A stretch of 64,000 bases of DNA, taken from positions 1 to 64,000 of the forward strand of contig CDMY01000144.1 of assembly GCA_001179505.1 (NCBI GenBank), read 5' to 3'. The position numbers and the translations under genes are program-made. The DNA is from Vitrella brassicaformis. Taxonomy: Eukaryota > Sar > Vitrellaceae. The notes below the pieces were generated by a model that saw nothing but the letters and a program-made list of their open reading frames with translations, was not told where the DNA came from and did not search any database. This document shows positions 38,301 to 48,871 of this stretch, piece by piece (position 1 is the first letter of the stretch; each line of letters opens with the position of its first letter).

Positions 38301-39504
38301 CATAGCGTCGTCAGCAACCCATCGATCCAGACTGGTGAGAAAGGGATATCGATGTCTACGTGTGCATGGATGTGTCTGTCTGTCTGTTGTCGTTTTCTTT
38401 GTACGCAGAGGCCGATGTGTCGAGAGCCGCCGGCTTTTCTCGTCCCACTGGCACCACGACCGGCAGAGGCGCCGCAATTCGCTCTTCATCGCAAGACCCT
38501 TCCCTGACCCAGACAAACTCACTTCTCACTGCTGGTGAGAAAGGGATGGGTGTAGGCAGGGAGGGAATGGATCACTCACAGCAGGACAGAAAATGGAATT
38601 CAAGACAAGACACCTTCTCTCTCTGTTGTGTTTGTGTGCGCATCCCGTCCATCACAGTGACTTCGGGGTCGGCTCAGGTACGCACGCATACAGACACACA
38701 TGACACGCAGCTAAACACACAGAGGTGGTGTACATGCATCGCAGAATGGCGTTGGGTCGGCACCTCAGAATAGGCAGCATCCGGGCAGCAATTCATCGAC
38801 GGGTGAGCTTGAAAGTGAGCACTGCACTTGCTGCCATCATGGGCACATACACATCGCTCCCTTTGGCAGAAGGGCTGCCTGGGTCTGCTCTCTCTGGCAA
38901 CATCTTCGGCGACATCTTGGACGATCTCGAATACATGCCTACACGACTCCGTCAGCTGACAGGTGAGGGAGGTGTGGAAGGGAAGGACGGACGACTGACT
39001 GGATGTATGTGTATACCTGTCTGTCTGTCTGTCTGTCTTTCTGTGTGGTCATGTTTGTTTGCCTGCACACCCTTGTATGCAGCCTCCCTCCGCGCTCATC
39101 GGGCGGCTTTGCTGCCACCAGTGGGGCATCTGCACCACGAACTCCCAGACGTCGTACGATCCATCATGCAGCTGTGGAGATCATACCAGGTATGCTGCAT
39201 CCGTGTGTCGCAGTGTGTGTATGGGCGAATCCATCCGCCATGTCTCTTCTTTCAGGGGCTGAGCGCCACTCTCTTCGCCCCCCTGCCGTCAGTCGCGTCT
39301 CCCCTCCCGGCCGTCCACCCATTGCCGCAGCCCCACCACCAGCAGTATGTCCACGAGGCCGCCGGCCTGGTGGCCGCATACCAGCAGGTGGCAGAGAGGG
39401 GGTGGGGTGGGGGCGAGCAGGAGAGATTCATCACCATGGTTCGACACATATTCTCCGACCAGCAGTTGAGCTTTTTCGTCGCATCAATGATGACTCAGAG
39501 GTGA
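29380..39504 (+). CDS. Dual-specificity phosphatase with CBM20-like domain and long coiled coil; two in-frame TAGs
   Basis: One open frame can be followed through some 35 exons, from ATG 29380 (or 29392) to TGA 39502-39504, interrupted only by TAG at 32121 and 36214. In order: a disordered N-terminus; a dual-specificity phosphatase domain (about 30660-31680) with CX5R signature HCAMGKSRTG, split by the intron 31228-31314; Pro/Ser-rich repeats (31991-32640); a CBM20-like starch-binding domain (about 33354-33690, FEV, LGGM, W, VKFRY pattern); a second copy of the Pro/Ser-rich exons (33930-34440); coiled-coil exons (35230-38330) rich in LQxEL and LREEL heptads; and a helical C-terminal tail (38780-39504). 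Phosphatase plus starch-binding module recalls the glucan phosphatases laforin and SEX4, so the substrate may be storage glucan. CBM20 is called from pattern. It may be two or three genes; the TAGs could be real ends. Confidence 0.6.
31991..32640 (+). repeat. Internal exon duplication in the phosphatase gene, copy 1
   Basis: Two exons and the intron between them recur at 33930-34440. Shared items are the exon with the GKSMLL motif, the intron opening GTGCGACAGACACACAC and closing ATCAG, and the exon with DGPQPP, RPTGPSGK and TGSGATLSPVRH. Copy 1 carries about 135 extra bases near 32225-32375. Its first exon ends with an in-frame TAG at 32121, where copy 2 has CAG. Confidence 0.85.
33930..34440 (+). 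repeat. Internal exon duplication in the phosphatase gene, copy 2
   Basis: This is the second copy of the two-exon unit described at 31991-32640, after the CBM20-like domain. Sequence just upstream (ATGTGCATTGTGG then TCTCCAGATGG) also matches the first copy, so the duplicated block includes part of the preceding intron. The reading frame stays open through both exons. Confidence 0.85.
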
Positions 39505-41069
39505 AGTACTCAGAGTATGGAGGGCAAGGGTTGGGTAGAGTTATTTCGGACATGCCTAGTAGCTAGGACCGGCGAGGGTGGATTAGGTGGGCGGGTGGGA
39601 GGGAGAGAGGGAGGGAAAGAAACTAGTTAGCGTACAGACTGATGAACGGAGACAATTAATTGAATGAATGGACCTGACGGCATGACCATCGATCCACCGT
39701 TCGTCATGAATTGATTGTCATGGTTCACACGTCACTCTGATCGAGTGAGTCGGCTCACAGCCACTCGGCATGCATCTGAGAGCTCTGGCCGGCTATGACA
39801 TCACAACAAATACGTCCGATCCAACACGCACGTCGGCTGTGAGAGAACCAACTAGTTAACACGCCCACATCTTCACTACCTCAGAAGCTCTATAATTACA
39901 TCCAAGCTACACATACATACATACAAACCGAACACACAGACACGATCTTACTGTCTGCTGTCTGTGTCTGATGGTCACTTACTGTCTGCTGTCTGTGTCT
40001 GATGGTCACGATGATATCAACACACCCACTGAGCTGCGGGCCGTTCGCGTATTCAGATAGCGCCGAAGCGCCCCTCTCGCCTCTCCCGATTCTGCTGCCG
40101 CGGGGACGTCAGCTTCCCTCTGTCTCTCTCGTGTGTGTGTGTGTGTCTGGACACCTCATCAGGGCCGACGATATTTGCTACTGAGGATGATCGCGGCGCT
40201 GTCCATCATGCAGTTCCAGCCGAGTGAAGGAAGATGCCTGCGAACGGCGTGGCAGAGAGCCCCACACCATGGCCCCGCAACGATCTCCTCGCCCGCCGCC
40301 GTCAGTCACATCACCGCCTCCCACCACTGCAATCACAGCACACGGGCAGGAGGGCCATTGATGTGATGGTGCGTTGTGATTTCCGTCTGTCTGTCTGTCT
40401 GTCTGTCTGTCTGTGTTGGCTCGCTCACCTCGCCCCGCCTCCGTCATGGCGGTGCAGCCGCCTCCCAGCCAATCGACCAACACACACGCACTGCCACAAC
40501 ACCTGCGCGACGAGCCTCTTGCACACCTGCTGACGGTCTCATTCATCGTGCGGACGTCTATCTATCGCTGGCCGGCCATCGACAGACCAGGACCAGCGAC
40601 GGTGCCCCCCATCAAGCCGATAACAAGGAAGACCTGAACGAGGCCAACAAACCACCGGAACACACTCCTGGCGCCGTCACTGACAGAGATCCAGTTTGGC
40701 TGGTCACCTGCGTCAATCAGTCGGGCCGCCTCACAATGGGCTCCTCAGCGACAGAGAGAAAGAGAGAGGGCCACGCCTGTCAGAGGGCAACACACACACA
40801 CAGAGGAGCCATGAGGATGAGTAGAAATGGCCTGCAAAGCATCCGACTGCCCCGCCCTGTCGTCTTGTCAGCCACGCGGCCCGCCATGTGGCAGATCAGA
40901 TCTGTCCACAGGCGTCTTCACTAGCAGGTCAGATCAGCCTGGTCGGTGAGCGCTTCTCTTTGCTCATTTCGCCTCGGCCATCATGTCAGGGGTCCAAGGA
41001 GGGGAAGAGAGAGCCACATGACGCATTTGGCCTTGGGAAGGACAGCGAGCTTGTGGAATTCCGTGAAAC
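39505..41069. other. Spacer with no firmly supported gene
   Basis: This 1.6-kb stretch holds a perfect direct repeat at 39947-40008. Open frames at 40002-40184 and 40376-40924 on the plus strand are flanked by TG-rich tracts ending in AG (near 40160) and GTCTGT repeats (40386-40412), which in this genome mark introns. A small plus-strand gene is therefore possible, but I see no conserved protein motif and do not call one. Confidence 0.4.
39947..40008. repeat. 31-bp perfect tandem duplication
   Basis: The 31-base unit beginning CTTACTGTCTGCTG occurs at 39947-39977 and again, unchanged, at 39978-40008. Confidence 0.95.
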
Positions 41070-41363
41070 CGGTCTCTCAGTGGCTCTGAAAGGCAGTATG
41101 GTATTACCGCCCCTGATGCTTGTAACTACAAGCGATGGAGCAAGGCGCACCCTATAGTTTTCACTACCTCTCTGCTGCAGTCAGATAAGCTACCGCTCCT
41201 TTCAGCAGTTGCAGACTTCCTCCTAGCTGCACACAAGGAGCGGGCTCGCTGGCTTGCACTCAATCCATCTCTCCCACCCAGTCAGTTTGATGGTGAGTAT
41301 GACTTCATATATGAGTTGCATGAGATGGAGCAGTGGGTGCTTGACGCTGACTTGTCAGACTAG
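41070..41363 (+). pseudogene. Orphan open frame, possible mobile-element or gene remnant
   Basis: The frame is open from just after a TGA near 41069 to TAG 41361-41363, with no ATG near its beginning. It encodes about 97 residues with protein-like composition, including ITAPDACNYKRWSKAH, LLSAVADFLLAAHKERARWL and FIYELHEMEQWVLDADL. The segment lacks the CA/TG tracts that pervade the neighbourhood. I do not recognise the family. It may be the tail of a transposon protein or a decayed gene. A perfect hairpin overlaps its end. Confidence 0.35.
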
Positions 41364-41378
41364 CACCCACTGCTCCAT
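41325..41378. repeat. 17-bp perfect inverted repeat
   Basis: Arm 41325-41341 (ATGGAGCAGTGGGTGCT) pairs perfectly with 41362-41378 around a 20-base loop that itself contains CTGAC/GTCAG. It overlaps the stop codon of the orphan frame at 41070-41363. Confidence 0.9.
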
Positions 41379-41600
41379 GGGAAGGGCAGATAGGCCTTGT
41401 GCATGCATTCTGCATGTGCCTGTTGCCTGTTTGGTGTGTGCTGTGGACAGAGAAGATGCCTGGTTGCGCCGGAAGGTAGCGCCGGGCTTAGGGACAGGTG
41501 TCTCGTCAAACCCTTAACCAACCAACCAACCAAGGCGCTTTATCGTCGGCGAGTGAGCAGATAAGTGTGTGACCACCGCCGCCGATCGTTGGATATCGAA

Positions 41601-42585
41601 ATGTCCGCCCCGCACCTGACGAGGATTATGGCTGAGGCCGAGGGCATGACGGACGAGGAGTTGTATGCCGCATTCAAGGCCATCCCCATCCCGGTGAGCC
41701 ACCGCACTCACTCACTCGTGTGCCCCACCTGAAAGAAAGCCGATCAGTGCACTGCAGCACTGACATAATCAGTGGGGGGAGATGAGATGCATTGGATGGA
41801 ATGGATGGATGGATTTCCGATGGATACGGTGCATCGGTGCAGTGCATGGCCATGGATCACATGTCTCTCTCTCTTTCTGTCCGTCTGTGTGTGTGCAGAC
41901 GTTGATAGCCGAGGAGGACGCCCTCAAGGGTGAGCAGGTGCAGGCCTACCTCGTGGTGAGGCGCCGCTGGCGTGCGTACCGCAGGCGCCGTATGGACAAG
42001 GCCCTCAAGGAGTTGGAGGAGGGTACGTCACCTCCACACACGCAGATTGGTTGATGCGATGCAGTCATGCCCAATACATCTTCTTGTGTCCTCTGTGTGT
42101 CTGCTGGTGTTGCTTCAGCGTGGCAGCAGGCCAGCTTGGCTCAGGCCGCGGAGCAGAATACGTTCCAGGGACTGGCTCACGGTATGGACACACAGACAGA
42201 GAGGCAGACAGAGGGAGGGAGGGCACAAGACGCACCGCACACCCACAGATCCGATGGGTCCATCCCAACATCCCCTCCCCTCTGTGTGTGTCTGTGTGGG
42301 TCCTTTCTGTGTTCAGCCCCGCCCACGTTCGCTGCGTATCCGCCACCTGCCCACCTGGGGTACGGGATGCCCAGCCTGGCCCCGCCCGTGGCCTGGGTGC
42401 TGCCGCCGGTGGGGACCGTCGACTTCGTCAAGTTCACCTTGGCGCCGATGGCGACGGTTCCCCCCACCCTGCGGCACGCCCACCTCAGCGCCCGGGCTGT
42501 GCAGCGGCTGCGGCTGGGCCACACCCCGCAAGTGGTGCACAAGGCGTTCGTGGACGAGATGGGCCTGGCCCTGGGACTGCCCTGA
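41601..42585 (+). CDS. Orphan family protein, copy B
   Basis: Four exons: 41601-41693, 41899-42022, 42119-42181 and 42317-42585, 549 bases, 182 residues, TGA stop. Exon order and intron phases (0, 1, 1) equal those of copy A, though middle exons differ more. The N-terminus MSAPHLTRIMAEAEG aligns with MSAPNLRRLMAAVKA of copy C. Exon 2 encodes a very basic helix (VRRRWRAYRRRRMDKALKEL). The last exon holds the conserved domain: PPVAWVLPPVGTVDFVKF, APMATVPPTLRHAHLSARAV, QRLRLGH and a final EMGLALGLP. The domain is more strongly conserved among copies than the rest, so it is probably the functional part. Function unknown. Confidence 0.78.
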
Positions 42586-42608
42586 ACCCTAATTGGTGAG
42601 GAGAGAGA

Positions 42609-42850
42609 GGGTAGCCAAACAAGAGAGAGAGAGGGTGCCGCACAGCGGGATGAGCCGGGATCACATTGCTGCCTGGCTGCATTTTTGTCTCTGGTTGTCA
42701 GGTCGGGCACCCACTTAGTCGCGGCAGTAACTGTCGGCGGATTGACGGACTTGGTTATGGATAGACGACTGCATATTGATATGTGCGTGGCGATCCATCC
42801 ATCCATCAGTCGCCAGGCAGGCAGGCAGCCAGGGTGTGGTGTGCGTCGGG
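42609..42850 (+). repeat. Segmental duplication, 3' flank of copy B
   Basis: The sequence from GGGTAGCCAAACA through GGTCGGGCACCCA (42609-42713) is nearly the same as 50452-50571. A second matching block, from GTGCGTGGCGATCCATCC to GTGTGCGTCGG (42782-42850), matches 51069-51130. Both lie downstream of members of the orphan gene family, in the same orientation. Confidence 0.85.
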
Positions 42851-43066
42851 GGGTACATACATACGCACAGGCCAGCCACAGCTAGCTACACCGCCACTCC
42901 CATCACCCCCATCCATCACCACTCACCACCCACAGCCAATCGCGGCGCCTCTTTCTTTCCCTTTTCCTTTCATTCAGACAGACAGACGCCTCTCTGTTCT
43001 GTGGGCGTCTGTCTGTCTGTCTGTCTGGTTTTTGTTTCCTTTCATCCAGATGGCCTGTGGCTGTCC

Positions 43067-43321
43067 TGTCTGTTTTCGTACGTCTTTGCTTTCATACAGG
43101 TGGCCTGTCTGGCTGACTCGGGCAAGTCATTCCTTCGGGAGTGCGTGCCTTCATCGGCAAGTCATTCCTCCGGGAGTGCGTGCCTTTAGAGTTCAGCTGG
43201 ACGGCTGTCCGGTCTGTTTCCGTACGTCTTTGCTTTCATCCAGGTGGCCTGTGGCTGTCTGCTTTTCGTTTCGTCCTTCCGTATGGTGCGGACGCTGCTT
43301 TCTGCTTTTCGTTTCGTCCTT
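43067..43321. repeat. Cluster of short direct repeats
   Basis: Three units are duplicated within 255 bases: CGTACGTCTTTGCTTTCAT with its GGTGGCCTGT continuation (about 43077-43108 and 43220-43254), GCAAGTCATTCC-x-CGGGAGTGCGTGCCTT (43123-43152 and 43157-43186) and CTGCTTTTCGTTTCGTCCTT (43260-43279 and 43302-43321). Confidence 0.85.
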
Positions 43322-45680
43322 TTGTATTGTATTGCTTTCTGTTGAAGAGAGGAGCCGCACAGAACCGAATCCGACGTGGTGAGTGTGATGGAGGTGGGGT
43401 GGGTGAGGCGGCACGTAGGCGGCTGGATGGGGCCTGTCGTGTGTGTGGCTGAGCACACGGATGGTGACGAGATGGATGGATGGATGGATGTGCTACACAC
43501 GGATGGTGTCGAGATGGATGGATGGATGGATGTGCTAAGCACACCATCAATCATGTCAGGGTGTCCGTGTAGACTGGATATTGGCATTTTCTGGTACTTT
43601 CTGGTTGCGTGACTGACTGACTGACTTATTTGTGAATGACTGTCATGCAATCTTGCTGTGTGAGCTGACATGACCTGTTCTAGCCAGGCGTCCGTCCGTC
43701 CACCGAGAGATCGAGGAGAACAGCCGTTTGTTTCTTGTGGCTGTGTGTTCTCCTGTCTGTTGGCACCAGCCAGATGATCCCACTCTCTCACTCAGTGGGT
43801 CCCCGGTGGGTGACACACACTCACACACCACCTGCCTGTATGGTGGATACTTATCAGTAAGTAGCTGACCTGACAGACTGACTGACTGACTGACTTGTAG
43901 ATAGGCGTAAGTGAGTGAGACTGGCACTGCACTCGTACCTTACGTACGGCAGCCAGGTGAATAGCGCCAGTCATTCCACCGCTTTTGTTTGTCCTGCGGG
44001 GGCGCCCCGCAGCTGAATGACATTGATTGTGCCATCGTCAGTCAGGCCATGACGGTAGCCTGCCTTTGTACTCGGTCGGCATCGCTCTCCTTTGCCCATC
44101 CCGGCCGTCGGCGGCACGGCTGCCATTTGAGGATTGGCGTGATTGACAACTTGGCTCTGTGTGTGTGTGTGTGTGTGTTCTTGGCCACCTCGTGTGTGTG
44201 TGTGTATGTGTGTGTGTTCTTGGCCACCTCCCTCGTGTGTGTGTGTGTGCGGTCCTTCATTCTTCTTAGCTGCCTCCCGCTGACAACACAGCACACTGTC
44301 CGGTCCGCACTGACTGATTTACGTACAGCATGGAGGCTGTCAGTCACTTGTTTGCCGACAGCGATGTGCTGTGCTGTGGCGCAAGTAGCTGCTGAGACCC
44401 TCTGTACCACCCGGCTCACTTCACCATCGACTCATGTGTGTGATGCACGTGACCAATGGACTTACTGACTTGTGTGTGTGTACGAATCGGATGGGATGGA
44501 CGGTCTGGTCGGCCGCCATGCCATGCTAACCTACCACACACACACACAGACACACACAGACGTGTCAGTCAGTTATGTCCTCCTTTGCTCTCTGCCCTGC
44601 CTGCACTGACTAATGCATTTCATTCGTTTGGCAAGCTAAGCCCTTCCGTACGTTTGGACACTTATGTTTTTTGCCTTCCTTGAGCACTCAATACGTACAA
44701 TCATGGTGCCGATCTGGGAGGAGGACAGGGAGGTCGGAGGGAGGGAGGATGTGGTGGGGTGTGGGGTGTTCGTGTGCGTGGCGATTGGCTACTTGCCCGT
44801 GTGCGGCTGCACTCGCCTCGTTTGCGGATCCCACACTGCACATGATCGCACCCACCACCAGCCACACGCACTCAGATCCATGCGCATGATCCACGTGATG
44901 CATCAGCCTCTGAGAGTGGATGGATGGATGTTTGGTGTGAGAGAGAGGTGGTGTTATTGGTTGTGTCGGTGGCTGGTCAGCGTGGTGTACAAGGGGAAAT
45001 GAGCGCACTGGCGGACCCCCTCGTGGAAATGCTGCATTCATTGCCATGTATGTGTGTTGACACGATGGCAATGCCGTGTACGAGTGCATCAGCAGCATTG
45101 TTCATTGTGGCTGCGACAGGCCTTTAGCGTGACACTCCACAATCATCGGTTCACTCATCAATGCATTCGTTGTCGCGCAAACGGTCCATCGGTCCACCCA
45201 ATCCATGTGTAACACACGCAGCGCACCACACCGCACCGGCAGGCAGGCAGGCATGCAGGTGTAGACACCCCAAACCACACACACGAACGACTTAGCCAGA
45301 CAGCCACGCCACAGCCGGCCAGGGGATGTGTGTGTAGGAACAGAGAAAAAGACCGAGCGCAATGGCAGGCAGGCAGGCAGAGAGACAGGCAGGCGCAGGC
45401 AAAGGACGGCGATTCCATCGACAGGTGGAGCGGCCGAGCAAGCTCAAGAGACACTCATGAACACATCGATATATGCGACGGAGCTTGGTGTCTCGCACAC
45501 ACACACATCACACCGAGGCACACACACACACGTGTGCATTGCATGAATGGATGGATGGCTCGGAAAAACTGCCAGCAAGAGAGGGCATATTGGATGCGGC
45601 TGCCCGGCTACCGTCCGTCTACCTATCTGTCCTCCCCCACCTCACTCACACGTGCTGTGTCTGCTGTGTCTATCGATCGG

Positions 45681-48506
45681 TCAATTGTCGGCCTCGTCCT
45701 GCCCCTGCCCCTCCTTGCCCTCCTTGTCGGCCATGCCGCCACCGCCGCCCCCCTGCACTGGAGCGAGGCACGCCTCGACCCCCACACGCACCATGCCCTT
45801 GCCCCACACACCACCGAACCACTCGTTGGGGTTCTTCATGTGCATGTGGTGGACCATCACACGCACCAGCACCAGCAGGTACTTGTACGGGGTCTCGTCC
45901 AGCACCGAGTCGCTGACATACACACAGGGGCAGACACAGCCGTCATGCATGGCATGCCACACACACATGCACACACATCTGCCTGCCCAGGCCACACATT
46001 TCTTCCTACACTTACCGAGTCTTGGCCGTGGCCTGCAGCTTCTTGTATGTGGTTGTGTCGATGGCGTCTACGTCTATGTCCTTGATGGCCTTGTGGAATG
46101 CCGGCAGGGTGAGCATGGCCAGGGGTGTGTCTGCGTCGGCGGGTGGGACGGTCTCGGCGAGCGACGGCAGGGCGTCGGTGAGGGCACGCACGAGGTCGAT
46201 GGCCCCTGCGGGAGGGGAGGGGTTGCTGCCCAGCACCTCCAGCACCTCAGGCGTCAACTGCAATGCATGCAGCTATCAGTCAATGTCTCGCTTGGTGTTC
46301 CGTCAAGTGGGTGATTCCACCGACCTTGTCTTTGCAGTAGTGAATGACCATCTCGGCGCCGACTTTGTACGTTGTCATTTCAGCGACGAACATCTCGAGG
46401 TACTCGTAGAGGGCCTCGCGGATGGCGCCGGGGGAAGTGGCGCCGGACAACTTGCCTGGGAACGTACACACACACACACGCACACAACACACATGCATCC
46501 ATTGATCGATAGGCGCCACACAGACACGCTGGTATACGCGTACCTCTCAGGTCAGTCGAGTCGCCGGGCGTGTGCCCAGGCGTGTACCCATAGAACCCGC
46601 CTTGCGTGTTGTTGGTGCCGGTCAAACCTGATGAAAGGTCCATCCACATCAGGCAGGTTAGAAGCTTTGATTGCATTACCCCTTTTCCCTCTCTGTCTTG
46701 TGCCCACCTCCATGTGCCGCTAAGAAGTCGAATGGGCCCTGCATGCCCTGCACGCCCGTGTAGGCCGACGCCATGGGACCCAAAGCTGCAGGGAAACCAA
46801 CGGAATGCGTGTGTGTGTCTGGTTTTTTGTGCGTTCTCCGTACGTAGCAGCACCCCCACCACTCGGCATCACTATCTCACCTGCGCCAAAAGAACAACAG
46901 TACACACACAATGCGTCACCTGCGCCATATGTGCCGCTCTCNNNNNNNNNNNNNNNNNNNNNNNNNNNNNNNNNNNNNNNNNNNNNNNNNNNNNNNNNNN
47001 NNNNNNNNNNNNNNNNNNNNNNNNNNNNNNNNNNNNNNNNNNNNNNNNNNNNNNNNNNNNNNNNNNNNNNNNNNNNNNNNNNNNNNNNNNNNNNNNNNNN
47101 NNNNNNNNNNNNNNNNNNNNNNNNNNNNNNNNNNNNNNNNNNNNNNNNNNNNNNNNNNNNNNNNNNNNNNNNNNNNNNNNNNNNNNNNNNNNNNNNNNNN
47201 NNNNNNNNNNNNNNNNNNNNNNNNNNNNNNNNNNNNNNNNNCCCCCCCCCCCCCCCCTCCACACCGATCTGTGGATCGTTGTCTGACAACTTGATACATC
47301 CGGGCGCGAACTCGCCGGTCACGCCCTTGCGGTCTCCCTCTATGCACTTGACGCTAACGTACACGGGAGTGGCCTTCACCACCGACACGGGGTCACCAAC
47401 TGCACACACACTAAAACCACGACGAGGGAGGTGGACGTTGTGCGGGTGACGTCGCGACGGCTCATTTGCTGCTTTTACCTTTGAGCCACGTGTTGAAGCC
47501 GAGCCCCAGCGCGTACACGCGGCCCTCAAGTCCATCAGCCAACGCTGCAAAACAGGTTGGAGCCAGTAATTGCATTACTCCTTTCCCCTCTGCCTGTGTG
47601 CCCACCTCCGTATGCCCCTGGGTAGTAGGAGTTGAATGGGCCCTGCATGCCCTGCACGCCCATGAAGGCCGACGCCATGGGACCCATACCTGGAGGATAA
47701 CCAACGGAATTTGTGTGTGTGTGGTCTTTTGTGCGTTCTCCGTACCGCACGCACCGCCAGCAGTAGCAGGGGTATACGTAGTAGCAGCAGGCTGAGCAGC
47801 ACCGCCACCGCCACCACCACGACCACCACCACCACTCGGCATCACTATCTCACCTGATAGACGGCGCCAAAAGAACGACAGAACACACACAATGTGTCAC
47901 CTGCGCACCTGCGCGTGCCACTCTCCCCCCCCTCCTTCCCTCCCTCCCCCCCGACCGATCTGTGGATCGTTGTCTGACAACTTGATACTTGAGGTTCGAA
48001 CATGCCGGTCACGCCCTTGCGGTCTCCCTCTGTGCACTTGACGCGAACGTACACCGGAGTGGCGTCCTGCACCACCGACACGGGGTCACCAACTGCACAC
48101 ACACAAAAACCACGACAAGGGAGGTGGGTGTTGTGCGGGTGACGTCGCCACGGCTCATTTGCTGCTTTTACCTTTGAGCCACGATGTGTTGAAGCCGAAG
48201 CAACTCAGTGCGTACACGCGGCCCTCAACTCCATCAACCAACACTGCAACAGCCACAACACAGAGAGAAGAGATCTGTCCATCCATCCATCCATCCATCC
48301 ATCCATCCATCCATCCGTCCGTCCGTCCGTCCGTCCATCCCGGAGATCTGGGCAGACCTACCGCCATTGCCATCGTCGCCGGGGGCCCCGACGGCCGTCA
48401 GGCCCGGCTCGCGAGTGTCCGCAGAGGTGCCTGCGACACAGGAGCCTTTTCATGGCTTCGTTCCATCGGTCTGCGGTGGCTTACCCTCAGCGTGGGCCTG
48501 CGCCAT
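45681..48506 (-). CDS. Unknown protein gene with tandemly duplicated exons, interrupted by a gap
   Basis: Read on the minus strand, the gene starts at ATG 48506 (exon 48506-48485, MAQAHAEG) and ends at TGA 45681-45683. I recognise no domain family. A block of four exons is repeated: (a) [19 protein letters not shown], (b) VGDPVSVV then [19 protein letters not shown], (c) [10 protein letters not shown] with poly-Gly, (d) [17 protein letters not shown]. Exon a and b copies lie near 48210-47950 and 47545-47260; exon c and d copies near 47860-47640 and 46880-46725. The unique C-terminal part (46640-45681) is helical: [52 protein letters not shown] and [18 protein letters not shown]. The 300-N gap at 46942-47241 falls between exons b and c of the second unit. 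In the first unit exon b is one base shorter than its twin, which shifts frame unless an alternative donor is used. Confidence 0.6.
46942..47241. other. Assembly gap, 300 N
   Basis: Exactly 300 N, flanked on the right by a run of 16 C (47242-47257). It lies inside the gene with tandemly duplicated exons, where collapse of repeats is likely, so exon content may be missing. Confidence 0.98.
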
Positions 48507-48871
48507 CGAGAGAAGTCTTGAAACGCTTGAAACGAGAGCAGCCGACTCAAACCAACGACAAGTTTGGCTCGGCGGGGATTCGCTTTCTCGCCGCGACAAA
48601 AGACAGTTTGTCTCTTTTTCCCGGCTTTGTGTTTCATTCCCGCCGTATCTCCTCTTCGTCGTTACCGATTCCCTTGCGCCCGGCATAGCCCGGCACCGGC
48701 ACTGGAGCGAGGCTTCGCCGTCACTGAAAGGCTGTGACCGACACAGCTCAGCCATCCACCGCCGTACCGTCATCAACTCCCATCTCCTGGCGAACGTCAC
48801 TTCTGCAGCCAACACTTCGCCGCTGCACCCACCCGTGAGAGCGCGCCCAAGTCGATATCGCTGCCCACGCC
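48507..48871. promoter_or_regulatory. Intergenic region between divergent starts, unknown gene / family copy C
   Basis: These 365 bases separate ATG 48506 (minus) from ATG 48872 (plus). Several frames stay open here, but none shows a start with a coherent splice to neighbours. Promoter role is inferred. Confidence 0.35.

Larger units (their letters stand above)
42586..45680. other. Long spacer with duplicated and simple-sequence DNA
   Basis: No gene is supported in these 3.1 kb. Bases 42609-42720 and 42784-42850 recur downstream of copy C (50452-50575 and 51069-51130). Local repeats lie at 43067-43321 and near 43440-43540 (GATGGATG units with ACACGGATGGTG). TG-rich blocks at 44156-44250 repeat a TTCTTGGCCACCTC unit. 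Open frames here are rich in Cys-Val and Thr-His from the TG and CA tracts and look non-coding. Confidence 0.5.

Noticed and set aside
40002-40924. A small plus-strand gene between the phosphatase and copy B
   Set aside because: The frames lack any conserved motif and a coherent set of exon phases; intron-like TG tracts alone are too weak.
42783-45000. Cys-Val and Thr-His rich open frames as small secreted or metal-binding proteins
   Set aside because: They are translations of TG and CA tracts, which give Cys-Val and Thr-His in every such stretch.
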